Positions 34,479-44,321 of a DNA stretch of 64,000 bases are shown piece by piece. Under the pieces are notes generated by a model that was not told where the DNA came from, made no database searches, and saw nothing but the letters and a program-made list of their open reading frames with translations. The first letter of the stretch is position 1; each line of letters begins with the position of its first letter. This stretch comes from Phycisphaerae bacterium (GTDB lineage: Bacteria; Planctomycetota; Phycisphaerae; SM23-33), in contig JASLNT010000084.1 in NCBI GenBank assembly GCA_030745875.1, positions 26,503-90,502 of the forward strand, in the 5' to 3' direction. The translations under genes and the position numbers were made by a program.

Positions 34479-36373
34479 CAACCGTCAAGGGCAAGACAAC
34501 CATGAAATGTCTCGTGTTTCTCTTGGCCTGCTGCCGGACTGCGGGCCTGCAGGCGCAGACTTGGTCGACAGCCTCGCCGGACGGAAATATCTTAGCGAAA
34601 GTGACTCTGGAAAACGGCTCGCTAAGCTACGCGGCAACGCTGAAGGGCGAGGATATCCTGTCGGCCGCGAGCATGGGAATTGAGCTTGAGGCCGCCGACG
34701 GTCGATTCACCACGGGATTGAAATCCGCCGGTCAGTCGGATGCGAAGATTGACGAAACCTACGCCATGCCGGTCGGCAAACGAACCCGCTGCGTCAATCG
34801 CGCCAACGAGAAGACGCTTTCTTTCAAGAACGCCGAAGGGCGCGGTATGGATCTTGTCGTTCGCGTTTACGATGACGGCGTGGCGTGGCGTTACCGGATC
34901 AAGGGGAAGGGCTCAGCCAGGGTCCGCTCCGAAGCTTCGGCGTTCAACGTAGCGTCAGGACAGGCCGGCTGGCTCCAGAATTACGAGAACGCTTACGAGC
35001 GGCCGTACAACAAAACCAACGGTGGAAAGCCCCGGGTGCGATACGCGTTTCCGGCGATGTTCGAGAGTAAGAACGGTTGGGTGCTGCTGACCGAGGCGTC
35101 GGTTTACGATTATTCCGGCGCCGGGCTGATTGGCGGGGCCAAACCGTTTAGCTTCACCGTGGCTCCGATGGGCGGCGGGGCTGATATCGCCCGTCCGTGG
35201 GCTTCTCCATGGCGTGTGGCGATTATCGCCCGCAGGCCCGGAGCCATTGTTGAGTCAACGCTCGTCCAGAATCTCAATCCCGCATGCGAGATCAAGGACA
35301 CCAGTTGGATCACGCCCGGGGCCACAACGTTTCCGTGGCTGACTGCGCGTCTGGGCAACAAGGATCCCAAACGTATGAAACAGTTTGTCGATCTAGCCGC
35401 CAAAATGGGTTGGAAGTGGCTGGAGTTCGACATTCCGCTGGCCGCCGGGAACGGCCGTGCGATCACCAAATTCGAACAGTGGAGCAAGGTCCCGTGGATA
35501 CCGGAACTGGTGAAGTACGCCTCGTCAAAAGGGATCAAGTGCTACGGTTGGGATCACTGGCGAAATCTGGATTCGCCCGAGAAATGCGAGAAGATCCTCG
35601 GTTGGTACGTTAAACATGGGATCAAGGGGATCAAAATCGACTTTCTCAACAGCGACAGCCAGGAGCGATTCAAGTACAGAACTTTTGTCGTGCGCCAGTG
35701 CGCCGATCGCAAGCTGATGTTGAGCTTTCACGGCGCCGCGGCGCCTCGCGGTCAGCAGCGTCGCTGGCCGCACATCGCAACCGTCGAGGGAGTAATGGGA
35801 GAAGAGTGGTACACTTTCGGGAAACGCACGCCAGGCCCGCTGCATAATGTCTCCCTGGCGTTCACCCGCAACGTTGTGGGATCCATGGACTACCATGGAA
35901 CCACCTTCAGCATGAAACCGAGAGGCGCGGCGAGAAAGACGACCGACGCTCACGAAATGGCGCTGGCGGTTGTTTTTGAGTCGGGATGGCAGTGCATCAG
36001 CGTCTCCCCTGAAGGAATGAAAGGGCACCCGGCCGGCGGATTCCTGAAAGACATCCCGACCGCATGGGATGACATCAAGGCCATTTCCGGGCGGCCTGAC
36101 GAATATGTGGCGCTGGCGCGGAGAAAAGGAAGAAAATGGTATCTTGCCGGCATCAACGCGGGCAAGGCGAGAACGGTCAGGATTCCAATGGACTTTCTTT
36201 CGAACGGAGAATACAAGGCCGCGATCTACAGAGACGGCAAGGCCGGAGCAACTCCCACCGAAACCGAAGTGCTGGTCGAAACTGTCAATGTGGATAAAAC
36301 TACAGTACATGAGTTGCAGATGCAGGCCGACGGCGGGTTCGGGATTGTTCTTGAGGCAAGGACTGCTCGCTAA
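34475..36373 (+). CDS. Secreted GH97 family glycosidase
   Basis: The 632-residue protein has a leader (MKCLVFLLACCRTAGLQAQ, starting at codon 10), then the GH97 N-terminal sandwich (WSTASPDGNILAKVTLENGSLSYAA, then GMDLVVRVYDDGVAWRYRI). The barrel shows GWKWLEFDIPL and the segment GIKGIKIDFLNSDSQ. Asp389 in KIDF is where retaining GH97 alpha-galactosidases carry the nucleophile, unlike the inverting glucosidases, so alpha-galactosidase is the preferred activity. The C-terminal sandwich ends normally. ATG 34475 overlaps the kinase stop; ATG 34502 is an alternative. Confidence 0.9.
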   Translation: MTTVKGKTTMKCLVFLLACCRTAGLQAQTWSTASPDGNILAKVTLENGSLSYAATLKGEDILSAASMGIELEAADGRFTTGLKSAGQSDAKIDETYAMPVGKRTRCVNRANEKTLSFKNAEGRGMDLVVRVYDDGVAWRYRIKGKGSARVRSEASAFNVASGQAGWLQNYENAYERPYNKTNGGKPRVRYAFPAMFESKNGWVLLTEASVYDYSGAGLIGGAKPFSFTVAPMGGGADIARPWASPWRVAIIARRPGAIVESTLVQNLNPACEIKDTSWITPGATTFPWLTARLGNKDPKRMKQFVDLAAKMGWKWLEFDIPLAAGNGRAITKFEQWSKVPWIPELVKYASSKGIKCYGWDHWRNLDSPEKCEKILGWYVKHGIKGIKIDFLNSDSQERFKYRTFVVRQCADRKLMLSFHGAAAPRGQQRRWPHIATVEGVMGEEWYTFGKRTPGPLHNVSLAFTRNVVGSMDYHGTTFSMKPRGAARKTTDAHEMALAVVFESGWQCISVSPEGMKGHPAGGFLKDIPTAWDDIKAISGRPDEYVALARRKGRKWYLAGINAGKARTVRIPMDFLSNGEYKAAIYRDGKAGATPTETEVLVETVNVDKTTVHELQMQADGGFGIVLEARTAR

Positions 36374-36395
36374 GGACAGGAAGGATCAGTATCCA

Positions 36396-38621
36396 ATGAT
36401 ATATGTTCTCGACAAAGCGATTGTTGGAGTGCTTGTGTGTGCAGCTTTGACATCGGCTGGGTTTGCATCGGCCGCTAAGACCATTGACCTGGCGTCAGAA
36501 ACGGCCTGGACGCTGAGCGTCGATGGGGGGCGGCCTTGCGCGATCAAGGTCCCCGGCGGGGGATGGAATTCCGACCTGCAGTCGCCCCGCATAGACACCA
36601 TGGAAGGCGTCAAAGATCACGTGATCTACCAGCGGAAGATCGACGTGCCGAAGGTGATCGACGGGCAGGTGACCAAGATACTCTTCGGTGCGGTCAACTA
36701 CGGAGCGGAAGTCTACATAGACGACAAGCTGGTAACCACCCACGCAGGCCCGCAGGTTCCGTTCGAGGCCGATATCACAAAGTTCGCAGCGCCCGGCCGA
36801 AAGCACGTGCTCAAGGTCAAGGCCTACCACCGCCGCCACTATCACGGGCCCGACGGCAAGGCCAAAGCCTGCTCCGTGCCGGTCGGATTTGACTTCCCTG
36901 CCGGCTCGAAGTCCTGGAGCCATTGGGCGGGCAACACCAAGCAGGCCTACGGCATCACAGTCTCGATCAAGCTGGCGGCATATCCGCCGGTCTACATTAG
37001 TGACGTGTTTGTGACACCCTCGGTCAGCGAAAAGAGCCTAAAGGCTTACGCGTGGGTGCATAACAGCACCGGCGAGAATGTCACAGTGACCCTGGCCGGT
37101 AAGCTGTCGTCGTGGAACAAAGGCGCCTGGAAATACCCCGCCATCCCGGCCGCGACGTGCGAGATTCCCGCCGGCGCCGCCAAGAAAGTGTTGATCGGGC
37201 CGGTCAAGTGGTCCCTTGGCGAAAAGAGCTACTGGTGGCCTAACATTCCGTTCCGTGAAGACTACACCGCTGCGCTGCACTATCTTGACCTCGATATGCG
37301 CCGCGGTGACGAGGCGGCGCACAAGTACCGGCGGCGTTTCGGCTTCGTCGAGTGGGGCCAGGGCAAGTACTACTACACCGTAAACGGCGTGCGCGTGAAC
37401 CAGTATTCCGACTCGACGTGCGAGTCTCAGATGTCGTATTACGACTGCTACTCGACGTCGGCGGCGTTTGGCCGCCCCGATCGGGCCGGGGGTCGCCTCG
37501 GCTGCCCCGAAACGTGGAGGCGGTATTTGCGAATCGGCATCAACATGAACCGGATATGCTGCTCGACGCCTACGGAGTACATGATGGAAGCGGCTGACGA
37601 AGTTGGCTTCATGCTCATGCCCGAATCGCCGCTCTGGGGCAATCGCACATCCGTATACAATCCCGATGTCACGCCCAAAGTCGTTCGGGCCCTGGTGCGA
37701 CACTGCCGTAGCCACCCGAGCGTGGCGCGGTATTCGGTGTTCAACGAAGTCCAAGACATCCGCAAGAAGGGATGGCATAAGCTTATCGATGCGGCGCGGC
37801 TGGAGGACGACACGCGCCCGTTCAGTTTCGATCGCCAGGGCGATGCAGCCAACGTGATCGTGGCCCCCAAGGGCGGCAGGGCGGCGGTCATGCGACATTA
37901 TCGGGCGATAGAAGGGGGCAAGAACATCCTCCGCGGCATGGGCGAGTGCTGCTGGGGCACTGACGAGATGGCTCAGTTCGCCTTCGCCGCCCGCGAGTTC
38001 CGCATGAAGGACTATGCGTACTTCAGCCCGTGGAGTTGGATCAACTACTGGCCGAATTTTCTGGAGGGGATGAGCCACGCCAAGCACGCCTGGAAGGCCA
38101 ACAACGCCCCCGACCGCGTCGACGGCGTCAACGGGTGGCGGTCGCCGGTGGTCAGCTTCACCCAGAAGAGCCTCCATCCGTTCCTGCTGATCGACCATGC
38201 GATTCGCAGGAAGCAGCCCCTGACGCGGCGCGGTTCGAGTTATACCGTCGCGTTGCTTCCGAAGCGGAAGATTGGCGAAGGTTCGCTTCCCTGGCCCGGG
38301 TACGTGCCGGAGTACCGCACCGGAGCGGCGATCGGCAGGAAGATCGAAGTGTTCAACGGCGCGTTGCGGGGCGACCGGATGTCTCTTCGCTGGTCGGGAC
38401 GTTGGGACAGTCCGACCGGTGAGGCGATCGTAAAGGGCGGTGTTATCGGCCCGTTTGAAGTGCAACCCGGATTCCACGCCACACAGACAATCGAGTTCAC
38501 GGCTCCGAAGTCGAAGCGACCGACGCGGAAACTGTATCTCATCCTGAAGTCCGTCAAGGACGGGGAGACAGTATTCACCGAAGACGCCATCTACTTCAAC
38601 ATCGTAAATCCCGGCGTGTAG
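36396..38621 (+). CDS. Secreted GH2-family glycosidase
   Basis: The 741-residue protein has a signal peptide (IVGVLVCAALTSAGFASA), a jelly-roll sugar-binding domain (VPGGGWNSDLQ, ILFGAVNYGAEVYIDDKLV), an Ig-like middle domain, and a TIM barrel. The acid/base Glu is in YSVFNEVQD (Glu451), the normal GH2 position after the NE pair. GMGECCWGTDE, about 65 residues later, is a candidate for the nucleophile region but is not certain. Beta-galactosidase, -glucuronidase or -mannosidase are possible. AGGAAGG lies 12 bases before ATG 36396. It closes the operon and converges on the esterase gene 7 bases away. Confidence 0.82.
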   Translation: MIYVLDKAIVGVLVCAALTSAGFASAAKTIDLASETAWTLSVDGGRPCAIKVPGGGWNSDLQSPRIDTMEGVKDHVIYQRKIDVPKVIDGQVTKILFGAVNYGAEVYIDDKLVTTHAGPQVPFEADITKFAAPGRKHVLKVKAYHRRHYHGPDGKAKACSVPVGFDFPAGSKSWSHWAGNTKQAYGITVSIKLAAYPPVYISDVFVTPSVSEKSLKAYAWVHNSTGENVTVTLAGKLSSWNKGAWKYPAIPAATCEIPAGAAKKVLIGPVKWSLGEKSYWWPNIPFREDYTAALHYLDLDMRRGDEAAHKYRRRFGFVEWGQGKYYYTVNGVRVNQYSDSTCESQMSYYDCYSTSAAFGRPDRAGGRLGCPETWRRYLRIGINMNRICCSTPTEYMMEAADEVGFMLMPESPLWGNRTSVYNPDVTPKVVRALVRHCRSHPSVARYSVFNEVQDIRKKGWHKLIDAARLEDDTRPFSFDRQGDAANVIVAPKGGRAAVMRHYRAIEGGKNILRGMGECCWGTDEMAQFAFAAREFRMKDYAYFSPWSWINYWPNFLEGMSHAKHAWKANNAPDRVDGVNGWRSPVVSFTQKSLHPFLLIDHAIRRKQPLTRRGSSYTVALLPKRKIGEGSLPWPGYVPEYRTGAAIGRKIEVFNGALRGDRMSLRWSGRWDSPTGEAIVKGGVIGPFEVQPGFHATQTIEFTAPKSKRPTRKLYLILKSVKDGETVFTEDAIYFNIVNPGV

Positions 38622-38628
38622 ATCTCCG

Positions 38629-40173
38629 CTAACGTTTCTTCTGCTGGCTGAAGGTCCATTCGATCAGCTTGGGATCGCTGTAGGCTCCTTCCCACGAGTT
38701 GTGTCCGACGTCGGGATATTCGGTGTACTTGATCTGCCCGCCTGCTTTCTTGATTGCCGCAACCATTGACCGCGAGCCCTCGGGTCTTACTACGCTGTCC
38801 CTGGCGCCGTGGAACGCCCATATCTGTGTTTTGTGTTTTGCGATCTTCGGAGCGGCGTTCACGTCGCCTTTACCGCAGACCGGCATTGCGGCTGCGAAAA
38901 AATCAGGGTAATCCGCCAGCATGCGCCACGTTCCATACCCGCCCATCGACAGGCCTGTGAGATAAATGCGAGTGGTGTCGATGGGGAATTCCTTTACGGT
39001 CTTGTCGATTAGTTTTTTGACAACGACCGTCGGTTTTTCCGACCAGGCCCATCGCCCGCCGGACTGCGGAGCTATGACGAAGCAGGGGTGTTTGGCCTGG
39101 TTCTCCGGCAGGGCCCAGATGCACGGACCTACAATCTGGTCGTCCAGTTGTTTCTTGTTGTCCTTGCCTCGCCCGCCTGCTCCGTGAAGGAAGATCACCA
39201 GCGGATACTTCTTTCCCTTACCCCGCTTTGGCTTGAAGAAGCGGTAGGGGAGCGTTGTGTCATTGTCCTCGAATGTCAGCGCTTCGTATTGTTCGGCGAT
39301 TCTCTGACAGGCGGGCTTGATCTTGTCGTGTCTTTGCCTGAGTTGTCGCCCTTTCGGTTCGTTCGTTGCGGAGGGCTTGTCCGGGCGCGATGCGTCGATA
39401 GCTTTCTTCATTTCTTCGGTGCTCCAGGCGGGAACTTTCAGGCCGTCATGTTTCAGCAGCGTTTCGAACCAGAGCTGCGCCATGATCTCATTGGCCGCCT
39501 CGCCCGGGTGCACCGTGTCGCGTGCGAAGCCCCACGGGTACACCTGTTTGGTTGGAGCCCAGACATCCGGACCGGCGTGCAGATTGGGAATCTTCCGGGT
39601 CATCAGTTTCGCCAACGCCAATCTCTCGTTGCCAATACCGGGCTCCATCGGATGCTTATAGATGTGCATTGCGACGAAGACCTTGTCGGCGCCGTCCTTG
39701 AAGAAGGCCCGTGCGTATTTTTCGATAATGTCGGCTCCCAGTTTGATCCGCCGGGAGTCTTCGGCGTTTCCGATGGACTCGGTGCGTCGCCCGAAGGCCC
39801 ACTGCAGCGACTGCTGACACAGCACGATCGCGGGTCGGTCGCCTTTTCGCTTCAGGGCGTCTGTTACGCGGGACCAGGCGGCCAGCGGTTTGCCCGTTTT
39901 TACGTCAATCCATTTGGCGATGGGCGTTCCGCCTCTAGTCGCGGAAATCACTTCAATTCCACCCTTGCCCTCGAGCAGCCTGTTGATCTTACGCTGGAGA
40001 AGTCCGGGCCAACGGAACGACGTTGAGTAACCGTTGACAACAAGCAACTTCGGACCGCCGCTGAATACCTTCGCGGGTTTGTTCGCGGCGGCCGGGCCAT
40101 CGGCGCAAGTGAATGTCGCCGACAGGATCACCACCAGAATTGCCCTGGAAATACACGCTGCAGTTATCTTCAT
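38629..40173 (-). CDS. SGNH-type domain fused to an alpha/beta-hydrolase esterase
   Basis: The 514-residue protein has a signal peptide (MKITAACISRAILVVILSATFTCA). Residues about 40-260 resemble an SGNH/GDSL-like domain ending in the catalytic DTVHPG pair, although the first block (LLVVNGYSTS) lacks the canonical GDS. Residues about 290-514 form an esterase with oxyanion HGAGGRG, nucleophile GLSMGGYG, then HGARDSVV and GHNSW, typical of PHB-depolymerase-like or feruloyl/acetyl-xylan esterases. A double deacylase next to a glycan operon fits removal of ester groups from the same polymer. AAAGGAA supports ATG 40173; the upstream frame to 40362 lacks a leader. Confidence 0.82.
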   Translation of the reverse strand: MKITAACISRAILVVILSATFTCADGPAAANKPAKVFSGGPKLLVVNGYSTSFRWPGLLQRKINRLLEGKGGIEVISATRGGTPIAKWIDVKTGKPLAAWSRVTDALKRKGDRPAIVLCQQSLQWAFGRRTESIGNAEDSRRIKLGADIIEKYARAFFKDGADKVFVAMHIYKHPMEPGIGNERLALAKLMTRKIPNLHAGPDVWAPTKQVYPWGFARDTVHPGEAANEIMAQLWFETLLKHDGLKVPAWSTEEMKKAIDASRPDKPSATNEPKGRQLRQRHDKIKPACQRIAEQYEALTFEDNDTTLPYRFFKPKRGKGKKYPLVIFLHGAGGRGKDNKKQLDDQIVGPCIWALPENQAKHPCFVIAPQSGGRWAWSEKPTVVVKKLIDKTVKEFPIDTTRIYLTGLSMGGYGTWRMLADYPDFFAAAMPVCGKGDVNAAPKIAKHKTQIWAFHGARDSVVRPEGSRSMVAAIKKAGGQIKYTEYPDVGHNSWEGAYSDPKLIEWTFSQQKKR

Positions 40174-40478
40174 ATTGCGTTCCTTTCGCACCATACATGG
40201 TGTCCGTCGATCGACCGTATGATAGCGGTTGGAAGTCAAACTCGAAAGCCCGCCACTCTGTTTGTTCCGCAGTATCCCCAAAACCCCACAAGCATTGTCG
40301 GAATTTGCTAAAGCCGCCTCGATTCCCCCCCGAAACAGAAATAGGAACAAGATTCCAGGCATGGGGTCATGTACGAATGGTGCGGTCGTGTGGACATACG
40401 TTCGGACTTATTGCGTATTGTCTTAGACAGTTGATGGGCAACTTATTGAACCGCGTTTCCTGCGGTCGAAAGGAACCT
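40174..40478. other. 305-bp divergent spacer
   Basis: No gene is supported. It separates the esterase gene from the sensory operon and must hold both promoters, but I cannot point to a confident -35/-10 pair. A run of C at about 40325-40333 and the ribosome site GAAAGGA before 40479 are the only clear features. Confidence 0.4.
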
Positions 40479-41570
40479 ATGATTATGAGCACCAAGGTAT
40501 TGAACCTGATAACATTTGTTATTGCAGTTGTCTTGATGATTGCAGTTCTCTCCTTACCGGGATGCAACAAGGGGACGCCCGAGTCGGCGGACGCTTCGTC
40601 GGGGCAAAACAAGAGCCAGGGGGCGCCTGCTTCAGTGTCTGGGAAAAAAGTGCTGTTCGTCGACTCGTATCACAAGGGGTATCCCTGGAGCGAAGGGATC
40701 GTCTCCGGGCTGCTGGATGAACTTCATGTCAGGCTGGACGAAAACGACGTCGCCCACGCTCTGACTGATACGGTGGAGTTGAAAGTGGTCCGAATGGACA
40801 CCAAGCGCAATACCTCCGAGGAGTTCATAAAACAGGCCGCCCAACGCACCAAGACCGTCATCGACTCCTGGAAGCCCGATCTGGTTATCGTTGCCGACGA
40901 TAACGCTTCAAAATACGTGGTGGTCCCGTATTTTCGGAACACAAAGACTCCTTTCGTATTCTGCGGAGTAAATTGGGATTGTTCGGCGTACGGATTGCCT
41001 TGCAGCAATGTCACCGGGATGCTCGAAGTCTCGCTGATTAGGCAGTTGTTGACGGAGATGGGCAAGTACGCCGCCGGTTCGAGAATCGGTCTTCTCGGAG
41101 CCGACAACCTCTCAAATCACAAGGAAGCGGAGCACTATCGGAGCAGGTTCAACATCTCTCTGGAAAAAGAGGTCTTTGTCGAGACTTTCGAGGAATGGAA
41201 GTCCGCATTCATACGCATTCAGGATGAAGTCGACATGTTGATCATCGCTCCGCCTTCATTTCTAAAAACGGCCGAGGAAAAAGCCGCCGCCGCCGCGTTT
41301 GCCGCCAAGCATACCGCAATTCCCACCGGTTGCGTGGAGGACTGGATCACGCCGTACGCTTTGATCGGTTTCGCCAAGGCCTCAGACGAACAAGGCCGCT
41401 GGGCCGGACGCACCGCATTGAGAATACTGGGCGGTCGGTCCCCGGCGGATATCCCGGTGGTCACCAACACCAAGGCCAGAATCCACCTGAACATGACGAT
41501 CGCCAGGAAACTCAAGGTGGTTTTTCCAATGAAGCTGATCGAATCGTCAGAGCTGATAACTTCGGAGTAG
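40479..41570 (+). CDS. Periplasmic-binding lipoprotein (ABC substrate-binding type)
   Basis: The 363-residue protein has a lipoprotein leader ending in VLSLPGC, then a Ser/Gln-rich linker and a two-lobe periplasmic-binding fold. Segments such as KKVLFVDSYHKGYPWSEGI, DNASKYVVVPYFRNTKTPFVFCGVN and GSRIGLLGADN match the ABC-type substrate-binding family (PF04392-like) often paired with histidine kinases. It likely binds a small ligand in the periplasm and presents it to the kinase encoded 4 bases downstream. No permease genes are near. ATG 40479 has GAAAGGA upstream; ATG 40485 is an alternative. Confidence 0.85.
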   Translation: MIMSTKVLNLITFVIAVVLMIAVLSLPGCNKGTPESADASSGQNKSQGAPASVSGKKVLFVDSYHKGYPWSEGIVSGLLDELHVRLDENDVAHALTDTVELKVVRMDTKRNTSEEFIKQAAQRTKTVIDSWKPDLVIVADDNASKYVVVPYFRNTKTPFVFCGVNWDCSAYGLPCSNVTGMLEVSLIRQLLTEMGKYAAGSRIGLLGADNLSNHKEAEHYRSRFNISLEKEVFVETFEEWKSAFIRIQDEVDMLIIAPPSFLKTAEEKAAAAAFAAKHTAIPTGCVEDWITPYALIGFAKASDEQGRWAGRTALRILGGRSPADIPVVTNTKARIHLNMTIARKLKVVFPMKLIESSELITSE

Positions 41571-41574
41571 TTCT

Positions 41575-44097
41575 GTGTTCAAGCGGTCCATTAATGTCAG
41601 GCTGCAACTTAGGATAGTGGTCGCTCTATGCCTTGTCGCGGTGATAATCATCGTACTGGCGAATATGCAGCTGCGGAGAATCATCGACCAATGGCAAACT
41701 GCTGTCTACGCTCATAAGATATCTGCGATAACCGACACAATTGATTTGAAATACCGGCAGCTCGAGAAGACCGGTATGGTCGAGGCGTACGAAGAGGGCT
41801 TCAGGGAATCGCTTCTCAAGGTTCTGAGACGCAAGTACTACAAACCCGGAGCGAAAACCCACCCGTTGATCGTCAATTCTGTTGGAGCCGTTATGCTCGG
41901 TCCGAAATCGGGTGTCAAAGGCGACGATCATGCCCAGGCGGTTCGGCGGATGCTTAAATCGGGAGATGGGGAGTTCCTTGCGGGCGGCGCCGGCGGAGAT
42001 CACTGGTATATTTTCAAGAAGACTTCCGGATGGAACTGGACCGTGATCTATGATGTGCCCGCGGATGTCAAGTATGCGGCGCTTCACCAGTTTCGCAATC
42101 TTCTGATTGGGATTTTCGCGGTAGTCACCATTATCGCCATTGGATTCCTGTCGTTGACTGTAACCAGGATCACACGCCCGATCAGGACGTTGACCGTGGC
42201 GTCTTCCGAAATCGCCGACGGGAACCTGGACTCCGAGATTGGTGATCTGGATTCAGGAGATGAACTGGGCATTCTAGCCAGAAGTTTTGTCGCTATGCGC
42301 AACGCTATTCGGGACAAGATCAAGGTGCTCAACACTGAAGTCGCCGTACGCCAGAAAGCCGAAAGGGAACTGGCCAGCCTGAACGAGACGCTGGAAAAAC
42401 GCGTGCAGCGGCGCACCGCCGAACTACTGGAGGCCAAGGAAGACGCCGAATCCACAAACCGCGACCTGGCGATTGCTATCGAACAGACCAGCGAGCTTGC
42501 CGAGGCCGCAAAGGCCGCCAGCAAAGCCAAGAGTGAATTCCTGGCTAACATGTCGCACGAGATTCGCACGCCCATGAACGGCGTGCTGGGCATGACCGAA
42601 CTGATGCTCGATACGGATATGACTGACGAGCAGCGTGAGTATATGTCCCTGGTTTGGGAGTCAGCCAACTCGCTGCTGACGGTCATAAACGACATACTGG
42701 ACTTCTCGAAGGTCGAGGCGGGCAAAATGGAGATCACCCCGATCGATTTCAACCTGCACGAAACCGTTTCCGGGGTCGTACGGTCCCTCGAAATGAAAGC
42801 AGGAAAGAAGGGGCTCGAATTGCAGTTCAGTATTGCGCCCGACGTTGACGACGTGCTGAACGGCGACTCAGACAGGCTTCGCCAGATCCTGGTCAATCTG
42901 ATTAACAATGCGATCAAGTTCACCCCCGAGGGGCAGGTGCGCCTGAGCGTCCAGGTTGAATTCCGCATCGAGAATGAAGTTGCTCTGCATTTTGAGGTCC
43001 GCGATACCGGTATTGGGATTCCCTCGGCGCAACAGGGCAAGGTGTTTGAAGCTTTCGAACAGGTGGACGCTTCGACCACAAGACAGTATGGCGGAACGGG
43101 GCTGGGGTTGGCGATATCGGCTAGGCTGGTGAGTCTTATGGGTGGGCGGATATGGGTTGAGGATCATGCAGGCAGGGGAAGCAGTTTCCACTTCACGACA
43201 TTGTTTGGCGCTGTGAAAAACAGCAACGCTGGCGCCTCCGAGACTCCTCCGGTGGAAAAACCGGTTGCAGGACCTCTCCCGGAGGAGAGAAGACGGCTTG
43301 ATGTGTTGCTTGCTGAGGACCAGCCGATTAACCAGAAAGTGGCGATGAGTTTGCTTTCGAAGATCGGATGCGATGTTACGCTGGCTGGCAATGGGCGGGA
43401 GGCGATCGACGCGATGGAAAGTGCACGGTTCGACCTTATTCTCATGGATATCCAGATGCCTGTAATGGGCGGAGACGCCGCCGCTGCCGCCATTCGCCGA
43501 CAAGAGAAGACCACCGGCGAGCACGTTCCAATTATCGCCATGACCGCACACGCCCTCAAAGGCGATCGTGAGAAATATCTGGCGTGCGGAATGGACGGAT
43601 ATATTTCCAAACCCATCAACCGAGACGCACTGTTGGACGCCATAGGCGAAGTTCTTTCGCCATCGGACGTTCCGCCGGCTTGCTCGGAAAACGAGGCCTC
43701 TGCCCCGGATCGACAAGCCTCCCCCGACCTATCCGATTCCGACGCGGTCTACAATCGCAGGCAGTGCCTCGATCAGATGGGAGGCGATGAGGAGATGCTC
43801 GCGGAACTAACGCGAATGTTCCTCAGGGATGGTCCCAATTTGCTTGCAGACGTAGCTCAGGCCATTGGAGAGGGCTGCCCGGCTGGAGTAGCCCGAACCG
43901 CTCACGCTCTGAAGGGGTGTGTTGGCATTGTTGCGACGCCAAGGGTGTTTGACTCCGCATCGGCGGTCGAGAGCATAGGGCGAAGCGGGGATCTCAGCCA
44001 AGTCGCCGAGGCGTACGAAACGCTGAAAACACAAGTCAACGGGCTCATAGACGCGCTTGCAGCCGAAATTGCTGACGAAGAATCCTGCAAATCCTAG
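41575..44097 (+). CDS. Hybrid sensor histidine kinase (HAMP-HisKA-HATPase-REC-HPt)
   Basis: The 840-residue protein starts with GTG four bases after the previous stop. A first membrane span (IVVALCLVAVIIIVLAN), a periplasmic domain of about 140 residues, and a second span (LLIGIFAVVTIIAIGFLSLTV) are followed by HAMP (TRITRPIRTL...DELGILARSF). Then come a coiled coil, HisKA with His328 in ANMSHEIRTPMN, and HATPase with DTGIGIP and GGTGLGLAIS. A receiver domain has Asp625 in LILMDIQMP, and an HPt domain has His777 in TAHALKG. The full phosphorelay is therefore in one chain, but no separate output regulator is adjacent. Confidence 0.93.
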   Translation: MFKRSINVRLQLRIVVALCLVAVIIIVLANMQLRRIIDQWQTAVYAHKISAITDTIDLKYRQLEKTGMVEAYEEGFRESLLKVLRRKYYKPGAKTHPLIVNSVGAVMLGPKSGVKGDDHAQAVRRMLKSGDGEFLAGGAGGDHWYIFKKTSGWNWTVIYDVPADVKYAALHQFRNLLIGIFAVVTIIAIGFLSLTVTRITRPIRTLTVASSEIADGNLDSEIGDLDSGDELGILARSFVAMRNAIRDKIKVLNTEVAVRQKAERELASLNETLEKRVQRRTAELLEAKEDAESTNRDLAIAIEQTSELAEAAKAASKAKSEFLANMSHEIRTPMNGVLGMTELMLDTDMTDEQREYMSLVWESANSLLTVINDILDFSKVEAGKMEITPIDFNLHETVSGVVRSLEMKAGKKGLELQFSIAPDVDDVLNGDSDRLRQILVNLINNAIKFTPEGQVRLSVQVEFRIENEVALHFEVRDTGIGIPSAQQGKVFEAFEQVDASTTRQYGGTGLGLAISARLVSLMGGRIWVEDHAGRGSSFHFTTLFGAVKNSNAGASETPPVEKPVAGPLPEERRRLDVLLAEDQPINQKVAMSLLSKIGCDVTLAGNGREAIDAMESARFDLILMDIQMPVMGGDAAAAAIRRQEKTTGEHVPIIAMTAHALKGDREKYLACGMDGYISKPINRDALLDAIGEVLSPSDVPPACSENEASAPDRQASPDLSDSDAVYNRRQCLDQMGGDEEMLAELTRMFLRDGPNLLADVAQAIGEGCPAGVARTAHALKGCVGIVATPRVFDSASAVESIGRSGDLSQVAEAYETLKTQVNGLIDALAAEIADEESCKS

Positions 44098-44205
44098 CGG
44101 ACAAGTCGTGTATGGGGGCCTCCGGATGTCATTTACGGTCTGAAAGTCTCTATTTGGGGTCTTAATTGCGAATTGTCGCCCTTCCGATTGTCATGAGAAT
44201 TCGTA

Positions 44206-44233
44206 TTGGCAAATCCTCAGTCTGTGGTATGAT
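44206..44233 (+). promoter_or_regulatory. Sigma70-type promoter of the giant protein gene
   Basis: TTGGCA (44206-44211) and TATGAT (44228-44233) are separated by 16 bases; each box matches the consensus at five of six positions. The start codon is 89 bases downstream. Confidence 0.6.
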
Positions 44234-44321
44234 ATAAGATGACATGGTCAAGAGGCGCGGTGGGTGTAATGTGCTCGGTATGCGCGTCTCACGTTCTCCT
44301 TGAGCGAGGTGGTTGGATTCT

